From Circinella umbellata (Eukaryota > Mucoromycota > Mucoromycetes > Mucorales > Lichtheimiaceae): DNA of 64,000 bases. The stretch is taken from contig JAIWNF010000035.1 of NCBI GenBank assembly GCA_025093555.1, positions 434,001 through 498,000 of the forward strand, in the 5' to 3' direction. This document shows, one piece after another, positions 11,144-19,540 of this stretch; position 1 is the stretch's first letter, and each line of letters starts with the position of its first letter. The notes beneath the pieces are model-generated. The model worked only from the letters and a program-made list of their open reading frames with translations, was not told the DNA's origin and searched no databases. The translations under genes and the position numbers were made by a program.

Positions 11144-11969
11144 ATGTCTAAATTCTTCAAAAACCGTAAACAATAACGTGATCTCGATGAGCAAATGGAG
11201 AGAAATAGTATTAATGCACGACAAATTGCTGCTCGTGTCTTACAACATTCCCGAGAAAGAAATCTCATCACGAATTCTACTATGGAAAAACCGAAAAAGA
11301 AAGTTATTAAACGTAATCGTGCCCTTTTTAAAAAAATAATCATGGGAAGATTATTTTGTACCTGTTCCCCGATACGATGCCTCATATTTTCGTCGTCGTT
11401 TTCGTATGGAACATGAATTGTTTTTGTGTATCATGCAAGAACTTGAGTACTTTCAAGAAAGAACTGATGCTGCGGGAAAGCCTGGGATACATCCGTATGT
11501 CAAAGGTACCGCAGCTATGCGTATGATTGCGTACGGTGGTCCTGCTGATGCTGTCGACGAGTATTTAAAGATCAGTGAGACAACAGCGCGAAGCTCTTTG
11601 AATGAATTCTGCAAAGGGGTTATCGAGTGCTTTGGGGAAGAATATCTTCGAGCCCCTAATGAGCAAGACCTCAAACGTCTGTTGGCCCTTGGTGAAGCTC
11701 GCGGGCTTCCAGGCATGCTTGGATCCTTGGATTGCATGCATTGACAGTGGAATAACTGTCCGACTGGTTGGGCCGGTATGTACACTTGTGGTAAAGAAGA
11801 TACATCCACTGTCATCCTTGAAGCTGTCGCTTCACATGACTTATGGATATGGTATTCGTTTTTTGGTGTTCCTGGCTCATGTAATGACATCAACGTCTTA
11901 CATAAATCCCCTTTGTTTGACGAGGTCATTAATGGCAATGCACCATCTCTGCCCCGTTGTTTGACTTAG
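11144..11969 (+). pseudogene. Harbinger DDE transposase pseudogene (DDE_Tnp_4 type)
   Basis: The reading starts MSKFFKNRKQ, meets TAA at 11174-11176, and continues to RNRALF. It then needs a frame change in the A-run near 11330 to reach DYFVPVPRYDASYFRRRFRM. From 11406 one frame runs through EYLKISETTARSSLNEF and LPGMLGSLDCMH to a TGA at 11742-11744, where the family has Trp, and resumes with QWNNCPTGWAGMYTCGKED, then LEAVASHDLWIWYSFFGVPG and CNDINVLHKSPLFDE. These are the hallmarks of Harbinger transposases: the first Asp in LDCMH and the second Asp in NDINVL. The region with the third catalytic acid is missing after 11969. The gene is therefore inactive by at least two stops, one frameshift and truncation. 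Confidence 0.85.
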
Positions 11970-12149
11970 GAGCTTGGGGCTTCCGTTTGGGCTCTTCTTT
12001 CAGTAAGTCCCATACATGCTTCAATCCGAAGTTTTTGCCACTATTAACGGGACGGGAGTCGACATACTTTTCGCAAGCCCGTTCATACTATATGTCATTG
12101 TTAACTGCCTGCTAACTTTAGTTGCTGAAGTTTTTATATAGATGCAAAA

Positions 12150-12470
12150 TTAGCTCACCATATCATTGTCGTTTTCACCACCATGTGGCTGGGCCATCAC
12201 TTTCGCGTAATTCGCAGAGAAATATTGATACTTCGATGAAGTGGTATCCGAGGATTGCGGATCTCCAGTTTTCGTAATGAATGCGGATTTGATTAAAGAC
12301 TACATGGTTTCATCAGTCATGTCGTCTCCTACTTCTGGCCGGGTGGTGACGCCAAGATATGCCTCAACAAGCCCGATGTCTTCAGCTTTGGTAAAGTCTT
12401 TACCTTTCTTCTTGCGTTGGATGTTGGTACCAAAAACAATGGTAGGAGTAGTAGTTGGAGTAGTAGGCAT
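12150..12470 (-). pseudogene. Harbinger Myb/SANT-like accessory protein, broken by TAG
   Basis: Minus-strand frame from ATG at 12470 to TAA at 12150-12152, 106 codons, interrupted once by TAG at 12300-12302 (codon 57). Readable stretches are NIQRKKKGKDFTKAEDIGLV and EAYLGVTTRPEVGDDM before the stop, and SLIKSAFITKTGDPQS and SKYQYFSANYAKVMAQP after it. Position, orientation (convergent to the transposase) and the FTKAEDIGLVEAYL helix fit the Myb/SANT-like second protein of Harbinger elements, which helps the transposase bind DNA and enter the nucleus. The TAG follows Met, where a Trp is plausible for a Myb-like repeat. A short functional N-terminal peptide cannot be excluded. Confidence 0.65.
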
Positions 12471-12540
12471 GTGTTTTTTTTCTCTGGTGAGGGTGTAGAA
12501 GGAAAGCTTTTACAATTATGCAGTAATTTTTTATTTTGAA

Positions 12541-12686
12541 TTCAAACAGCTGTGAAATTTCACAGCTTTCAAGAAAAAAGTTAAATTTAACAGCTTGATA
12601 ACAGTACCGCTGCGTGGGGGTAGCTGTTATGTGAGCTGTTAAATTTAACATAACAGCGGGTGTAACAGCACCGCTGCGGCTGGTCT
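12541..12686. repeat. Nested palindromes in the right end of the Harbinger element
   Basis: A perfect 20-bp palindrome (AGCTGTGAAATTTCACAGCT) lies near 12548-12567. It is followed by a 16-bp inverted repeat (GTTAAATTTAACAGCT ... AGCTGTTAAATTTAAC) enclosing a second inverted pair, ATAACAG/CTGTTAT. The terminal inverted repeat follows directly. This could be subterminal transposase-binding structure or a small nested insertion. Confidence 0.65.
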
Positions 12687-12839
12687 TGAGAAAACGCAAT
12701 AATCTGATTTTACAAAATATTCACCGCCACATCAAGAGGACCTAATGACCAACAATCAAAATCAGGTCCACTTGTTGTCACCTACACTTCTTTGGATATT
12801 GAATATTGTTATCTTTCTTCTGTTGCATAGATCGTTCCC

Positions 12840-15186
12840 ATGACAACGCAGGAGATTCGACAAGGTGTGAAAATAAAGCAAAATATATAGCGTTCTATAT
12901 ACTAAGCTGTTTTTATTTTTCTTTTTATACAAAGTTGTTCGTGAATACCTTCAAACTCTAGAAGATCCTACAATCGCTGATTTTGTTAATACCCACGTTA
13001 ATTTTATTGTTCAAAACACCCCTTCTATTAAATTAATTGACAAATTCTGGCCATCTGTTATCCATGATGAAGCAAAAAAACTAAAAAAGAATTTGGTAAG
13101 TACTTTTTTGACAAGATCAACCATATAATCACAAACATACTCAATCGATGTAAATGTGTAGACCAAAAGTAGAGTCCAATGGAAGCGAATATTTGGTAAA
13201 TTTTCGTGTATGCTTAATCTGTTTTTGTTTCACCTTCTCAAGGTGTTGCTTAGGGATAAGATAATGTATGTAAAACATACAGGTACTGCTCGTCTTCGTA
13301 ATATTGAATTGACTACTTCTCCCAGCAACAATAACAACAACACTACTATCACTACTACTTCCAACGACAACGAAACAACGATTCTGGACTTACTCCTACT
13401 CCTACTGATAATAATAGCCCAGCCGTCACTCTCCCTATCGACAGTAATAACAACATCACTTTTTCTGAAACGCTAAATAACAACAGCAACGCTACCGCTT
13501 CTTCCACCAAACCTACCACATCTTCTTCATCCGGCAAACGATCTCGATCATCCGTACGTTTATAGAACGGTCACACATTGGAATTTTTTCAAGGTTATAA
13601 CTCTTTTCTTCTTTATTCTTTTAGAGTGCGAAAACTGATTCTTATAAAATGACGCCAGATATGAAAGAAGAGTATAAGCGAGCATTCGAGGAGTTGGATG
13701 ATGATAAAAAATGGTGTTTAGATGATGGTACTAGAGTGGAAGATGTAATCTATGCATATGGAGAGAAGTGTGATTATGAACAGTAAGGATATAAACAACC
13801 CCTCAATTCGGACTATACTCTTAATATTAAAATCTTCTTGCTAATTAAAATAATTCTATCTAGTCTTGCACACTCATTTATTCTTGACACTGAAGACAAG
13901 TGCTGAGAATCTGCCTTCACGTCATCTCAACTTAAAGAGATTAAGTCAGCGGACAAGCAAGCATTGTGTGAATACGATGAATCGATTAAAAATATGTTTT
14001 CCAACTTCACAAAAGTTATCAAGGATGGCTATAATCGTAAACTTCTATCATCATCATCATCAACAGCATCATCATCAGCCATAAGCACAACAACCACAGA
14101 AAAAGAAGAACAGGATTTGCTTAATGAATTATGGGAGAGTATCACTAAATCCGGTTACGTCAATCCGTGTAAAGTCTATGACTTATATTGGTTACAAAAC
14201 ACAATGGTTGATATTCTTCATCATCTATACCGGTTTAGAGTACTAGAGTGGCTTAACAAAAATGGCTCGGAGATGGATTTTGTTAATCGCGTATGGACCA
14301 TGTTAGATAAGGTTTTTGACGATATAATGATTGAAACAAGAAGGTAACTTCATTTATTAGTTGTGTTCCTTCACCAGCAATGCACTTTTATTTACAATGT
14401 TTACCCCTTTTTTTCTATAGGGATAATGGATCAGTAGCAACTGCCTTTATCGATAATCAAGAACACTCAGTAACTGGAATGACGGCTATTGCTGTCGAGA
14501 CACCTTCTATCAGACCCGATCTTGTATTATATAAGAATGGGGTTGAAAACGGTGTGGCAGAATGTGGGAAAGGAGATAATGAAGGAACTGGAAAAAAGGA
14601 GATTGTAGAGACAAGTTTGCACTGTCCAAAGGTTATGAAAAGTATGTTGTTACATACAGCTTCAAAATGCGACAACGACAAGGGCGTGACCCGAGAATTA
14701 CGGATAATTGGATTTACACATTTTGGTAAGATATCCAGTTACTCAATGTATATTGTTTACATTATGCTGATTATGCTTTTTATTTCTTTCGTATTTGGCA
14801 AAAGGCCTTCGAATGAAAGTTTTAGTAATGGACAACCCTAATGGCTACGTCTGTAGGATTCGATCAACTCCACAATACGAGATATCGACCATCCCTTCAC
14901 ATATGGCATCTGGTCTCTTTCCTATATTAAAATTAACTCTTAAATCCAAGGTAAATATGCATTTAATGATTTTGTGTATACATCATAAACTTGGTACTTA
15001 TCCATAGGTTCTATTTAATTATAATAGCTGACCATTAAATCGTCTATCAAAACCGTTCATGATTATCTTATACTTAAAAAAGATAATGAACCCGATGTGG
15101 AATACATAATGAATGAAAACAGGGAACGTTTGGTACTCCCACGACTACAAAAGTCACCCAACAAAAAACCAAAAGCATCAGAATAA
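12840..15186 (+). pseudogene. Multicopy family protein with PD-(D/E)XK-like motif, copy 1, two lesions
   Basis: Eight exons: 12840-12864, 12935-13095, 13243-13553, 13625-13782, 13864-14343, 14421-14725, 14805-14950 and 15028-15186, all with GT-AG introns and matching phases, about 581 codons. Two defects: a one-base deletion between about 13330 and 13380 in an Asn/Thr-rich stretch, and an in-frame TGA at 13904-13906 where copy 3 reads Trp. Exon 6 carries SIRPDLVLYKNGVENGVAECGK, split here as SIRPDLVLY and GVAECGK: an acidic-hydrophobic strand, then E-x-G-K, like a PD-(D/E)XK nuclease core. It is followed by SLHCPKVMKSML and, across the next intron, GLRMKVLVMDNPNGYVCRI. I recognise this arrangement as an expanded Mucorales family of unknown function. 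The preserved splice sites mean decay is recent, or one lesion is an assembly error. Confidence 0.7.
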
Positions 15187-15199
15187 TAATAACAGTCAC

Positions 15200-15850
15200 C
15201 ACGGCTAAAATGAGTAGTAGAAATGAATGGATTTCCATGAATCTGCATGATCACTATTGACATGAATTTCTATGAAATGTGTCAGTTCATGGAGATCCAT
15301 AGATCTATGCAAAATCATAGATATTCAGTCATATCCATTACCTATTTATAAGCAGATTCATGTAGATTCATTGATGCTTTATAGCCTAGTTTCTAAATGA
15401 TATATATTTTACTTTATAAGTATATACATTATACTGCGGATATAATATGGTTGGGACCACTTCTACTATATTATGATAGACACTTTGAATAATGAAATTT
15501 TCTTTCTGTGGGTCATTAACTATGTAAGATAATGAGAAAAGTAGTAAAAGAAGTGCATGGGAATACTACTCGTCAAACGATCATGGATTCACAAAGTATA
15601 AGTATGTGATTTCACAGATTATCATTCATATTTACAAAGCATGCATTTTCATCCATATTCACAGATATTTTTTTATAGATATTTGTTCAGTTTTATGCAG
15701 ATTCATATATCATTCAGAGTCATACATTGTCACTCAGATTCGTTAATTTTTGTAATAGAGATTCATGTATTTATTTTCATGAAAAAGAATGGTTGTCTTT
15801 TTTCATACATATACATAGAGAAGCATGGCATTTCATAGCCTATAAATTTA
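15200..15850. repeat. Degenerate short-period repeats around CAGATTCAT/CATAGAT
   Basis: In two blocks, about 15210-15385 and 15585-15840, words such as agattcat, atggattt, catagat and tttcatag recur in both orientations at 10-14 base intervals. The flanking words tatagcct also recur at about 15381 and 15835. This looks like an old decayed minisatellite split by about 200 bp of other DNA. No coding potential was seen. Confidence 0.4.
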
Positions 15851-16437
15851 TATTCATAGAGAATTAGGTAATTGCATGCAATTTTTAGCCGTGGTGAATA
15901 ATAATATAATACCATTAACCATCAAACGCATCTTCTGTTACATAGCTACTATCATTATTACCTATACAAATACCATACCTTATTACTATAACATATCTCT
16001 TTGTTTATATTTCATTTTTACCCGCATCAAACGCTTTTGTATATTTTACATTGCCTGTTTTTTTTTAAAAAAAAATATCATAGCTATCAACCTACTCTTC
16101 TGTTTGAGGATAGGTCAATCGTAAAATATCGCTCTATTTTTATACTGAAATAAATTCAAGCCAATGCATGAAATAAACTATAGGTAGCATTCGGCTTACT
16201 TCTCTACGCAGCAGAATTAGTGAATACTAATACTGATTTTTGAGTAACGCTGTCAGGAAAAAACGAACGGGTGAGATAATCATATACATATGTACGTGTC
16301 ATATTAAATTATTAGATGACAATGATGGCAAGTAGCAATTATTTTATACCCAAAAACTGAAGAAAATAAGAAATTAGCTTACACGTTTTTAAGCACAGGG
16401 CTACTCCAGTGTACAGAAGTCCTGAAGAACAAAAGTA
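15851..16437. other. Gene-free AT-rich stretch
   Basis: Only short hydrophobic ORFs caused by AT composition. No gene or RNA is recognised. Confidence 0.45.
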
Positions 16438-16515
16438 ACTGGTCCCTAGGCCCGCGCCCGGAGGCGGTGCGTCCCACAACGCATGAGGTCGTCAGCCGAA
16501 GTTTCTGACAACATA
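16438..16515. other. GC-rich hairpin island, possible structured RNA
   Basis: A compact GC-rich segment stands out in an AT-rich desert. It holds three potential hairpins in series: GCGCC-CGGA-GGCG near 16453-16467, TGCGT (16468-16472) with ACGCA (16479-16483), and GTCAG (16491-16495) with CTGAC (16505-16509). No match to 5S rRNA, tRNA boxes or spliceosomal RNA landmarks could be seen. It may be a non-coding RNA, a fragment of a GC-rich mobile element, or chance. The strand is undetermined. Confidence 0.3.
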
Positions 16516-18414
16516 CTCACAAATTTTGATATTCAGAAAGAAGCAACATAAATGTTCTTGGTTATCGAGCGTTGTCTTTCTAGGGATCTAGTATAAAGAA
16601 AAATGGAGCAGGTCCAAAGGACCCACCCCCGATGAATCAGAGAAAAAAAAAGAAATATTTAAAGTTAGTCTTCTATATATGAATATGACATATAATTTTC
16701 ATCATCATCCCTTACCAAAAAAAAAGAACCATAATAATACTTACTCTGAACAATGTATTGTTTCAAAAGTAATGAATAGCACTTGTAACCAGTAGTGACA
16801 GTAACAAAAATATAGACTGACAACCCACATGGCTATTAAAAAAAAACCAAATAGCAGTTGAAAGACATTGATCTTATCCAGTATAATTTTGTTAACCGGA
16901 AGAAACATCTTGAAAAAAGCCAGGATAGCCTACGAGTAATACCAGAAGAAAGACCGGATGGGAAAAATAAGCAGTTCGTCGTTGAACCAGTAGACCGAAT
17001 GTTTTATGATCTATTGACTGAGATGATAGAAATGTAAAAAAAAAACACGAGAATGTACAACATGTACTATATAGTGTATGATGGTAATTATAAAAGAGAG
17101 AATAAAAAGAAAATGATGAAGCTTATATTCGACCCTATTTATATCTTATTATGGGTCAAATCATGAGATTGAAAAAAAATTGTTTTATGCAACGCTTATA
17201 TCATTCTTGAGGTTTTTAAAAAAATTATCTTGACAACAGAATTGGACCTTTGGCAACCAAAAATAATAATAAAAAGCTACATCGACATCGACATCTTCTA
17301 GTTAAGTAGATCCCAACGATAACTTATTATAAATAAACAAGACAAGTGTCACTGGGTAGGTAAGAAGCATATTATTATTTTGGTTACTTTTTTCATAGTA
17401 GCAATATATACATTTCGTTAAAAGTATTAGTAGAAAGTTTGTTGTAAGTCATGAGAATTAAAACGATTATTTTTATTTTATTTTGGTTTTAATTCACGGA
17501 TAGTTTTGTTATTAATGAAAAAGACCATTACGTATGTAGTTTTAATCACTCATATCGAAAATGATTTATCCGTCCAACAATGATAAAATATAATGTAAAA
17601 GTGCAATTGCTCGTGATACGCTTAAATAAATATTGGACAAGTGATATACTTGTCAACTTCCTTAAAAGCCGGTAATTTCTTAATGCTAATGGCCATACAG
17701 CTACTAAGTGTATAATAAATAAAAGTTATACGTTTGCTCTCAATATATTTTATTAAGAAAAAAAATGATAACAATAAGAAATGAGACATCAAAAATATCA
17801 ACTGTTATGTTACATGAGCTATAGCTCTTCTTTTCAAAATAATTACAGTATGATTATTTTAATACGTCAATATTTTATAATCAAGCAAAACAATGAAAGA
17901 TATGATGAATTGCTATTATTATTATTATTGCACCTCAATAACATAAAAATTGTGACATGTAATATATGTACTGCTCTTAAATTGTTAGAACATTTTCTAC
18001 ATCTTTCCAGTTCGATACTTGGATAGATATAAACAGATACTCGGATGAACAGAATACATATATGTGACGCACTATTTTATAGATTATATTATTACATCTA
18101 ATTGACATGCTCCCATCCACTCTATACATATATCCATATTCATTTTTTTATTCTTCATCAACTTTTTAATTTTTCAATCGTTCCAATACTTTTTAGTTGA
18201 ATTCATATTAAAATTGTTACTGAAAGAAAAGTTGGCACTAAAATTGATCCCGTTGCTCAATGCATACAAAAGACGGAGTTTTTTTTTTGATTTTGTTAGA
18301 TCACGTGCCCGCACTTTTTAGGAAACGACTGGTGTGTGTGTGTGTGCAGGATTTACCAGGAATTGAACACTCTAAAATTATATAGTTTGATATCAAATTG
18401 TTGATCGTTCCTAC
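16516..18414. other. Gene-free AT-rich stretch
   Basis: A small hairpin (GGTCCAAAGGACC) lies near 16611, and a GT-rich run lies near 18333. Otherwise only short ORFs occur. No gene is supported on either strand. Confidence 0.45.
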
Positions 18415-18715
18415 AACAATACGATTATTGACGAAGCGAAGTCTGAAAATGTGGTACAGGCTCCAAGAGCCGCGCTTTATTCCCCTTTTTTAAAATATAT
18501 ATAAATTAAATAAAATATAATAATCTCTTTTTCCTTTATACCTTCAAATGTCGAGTATCTCTAATTTCAATTTTTTTTCTTTTTTGTGGTACAGTTTTTA
18601 GGGTAGGGTAAGACTTGAGTTTAACCAAAGTATTTCTTATATAGAGATTGATACCAATTGGGTGGGTGTACCACATTTTCAGACTTCGCTTCGTCAATAA
18701 TCGTATTGCATAGCT
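18415..18715. repeat. Inverted repeat remnant related to 10195-10330
   Basis: About 43 bp at 18416-18460 (caatacgattattgacgaag, then cgaagtctgaaaatgtgg) recurs in reverse complement at about 18668-18712, separated by about 200 bp. The left copy continues into sequence shared with 10195-10330 (gccgcgctttatt ... aaataaaatataataatctc). The right copy is part of a minus-strand ORF (18621-18809) reading SGNELCNTIIDEAKSENVV. It looks like rearranged fragments of one transposon family. Confidence 0.6.
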
Positions 18716-18830
18716 CATTTCCACTCAAATTGCCAAGCTTTGATCCAATTTCACACATGGCTCGTCGGTTTCGGGTTTCGGAGTCATCATTTCCAGTGGC
18801 CAAATTCAACTTTCAGTGATGTACATAATT
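18621..18830 (-). pseudogene. Short coding remnant of a repeat family
   Basis: The minus-strand frame reads NLATGNDDSETRNRRAMCEI, then GSKLGNLSGNELCNTIIDEA and KSENVV before diverging. It is protein-like in composition and the end is shared with the inverted copy at 18415. There is no start codon context and no recognised family. It is probably a transposon fragment. Confidence 0.3.
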
Positions 18831-19540
18831 TTTTCTGATAACTATTTCATATATAACTGAGGCGTTATTAATCCATACATTCGCCTCAGGTGCCATATAA
18901 ATTCTGTAATTCTACCAGCATTTTGAAATTACACTGCCATGGCGATTTTCATCTCCTGCCAATCAAAAGAATCCCCTAACGCCAAAGTGAAAAAGATGCT
19001 CCGCCAATCATTAGGAAAAATCCTGGTGTACACCCAATTATCAGTAGATAACATAAACTACCGAAGCTTCGGCTAGACTGAATAGCTTTGGATAAACCAT
19101 AAGTAGCTTTTCCCGGAGAATTTCTTACAAATCGGTTTGTCCGTGTAACAGCCGGTTTCTTGGTTGCTGCTGCATTCAACGAGATAACTTATTCCCGGAA
19201 TGCAAACTAGACGTCGTGATCCATGTATACGTTGCCATTTTTTTTTTAAAAAAAGCACAAAATACAATGACTATCTTTTCGGGAAAAACATATTCATCTT
19301 TTTCCTGCAACGTACATTCTATTTACAGCATTTTGGACAAACTTGCACCAAAAAAGAAATATAAACTGACTTTTTGATTCTTTTTGTTGATCCGACAGTC
19401 GGATTTTGGATCGATAGCACTAAGCAAGAAAAATTTGATCCGAGGTAATACGCGCTATTTTTTCTTTGGAAGCATTTTTATCTCTTTTTCTTCTCTTTCT
19501 ATTTGTAATTGCTCTTGATATTGTTTACTGATTATTCATA
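18831..19540. other. 5' region of the MFS gene with possible debris
   Basis: Two overlapping minus-strand ORFs (18976-19179, 19073-19267) look mildly protein-like, but no family is recognised. The last 150 bp are pyrimidine-rich and probably hold the promoter and 5' leader of the transporter. No TATA box is convincing. Confidence 0.35.

Larger units (their letters stand above)
11041..12686. mobile_element. PIF/Harbinger DNA transposon, degraded
   Basis: The termini form a 26-bp inverted repeat: 11041-11066 (AGACCAGCCACAGCGG...) and 12661-12686, with one mismatch (A versus G). Between them lie two converging broken genes: a Harbinger DDE transposase on the plus strand and a Myb/SANT-like protein on the minus strand. 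That is the two-gene content expected of this superfamily. Harbinger elements normally make a 3-bp TWA duplication. The flanks here are CTA and TGA, so no intact duplication is visible and either the ends have mutated or the true termini are a few bases off. The element is 1646 bp, short for an autonomous copy, in keeping with the missing transposase C-terminus. Confidence 0.75.

Noticed and set aside
11742..13906. UGA read as tryptophan (altered genetic code)
   Set aside because: All intact genes use TGG for Trp, the ankyrin gene appears to end in TGA, and one decayed gene has TAG at a likely Trp site. Decay of repeats is simpler.
16430..16450. Hammerhead ribozyme core (CTGAAGA near 16421)
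   Set aside because: The matching GAAA core strand and cleavage-site stem could not be placed; the heptamer alone is likely by chance.
16438..16640. tRNA, 5S rRNA or spliceosomal RNA gene at the GC-rich island
   Set aside because: No A/B box pair, no 5S consensus words and no Sm-site arrangement could be found.
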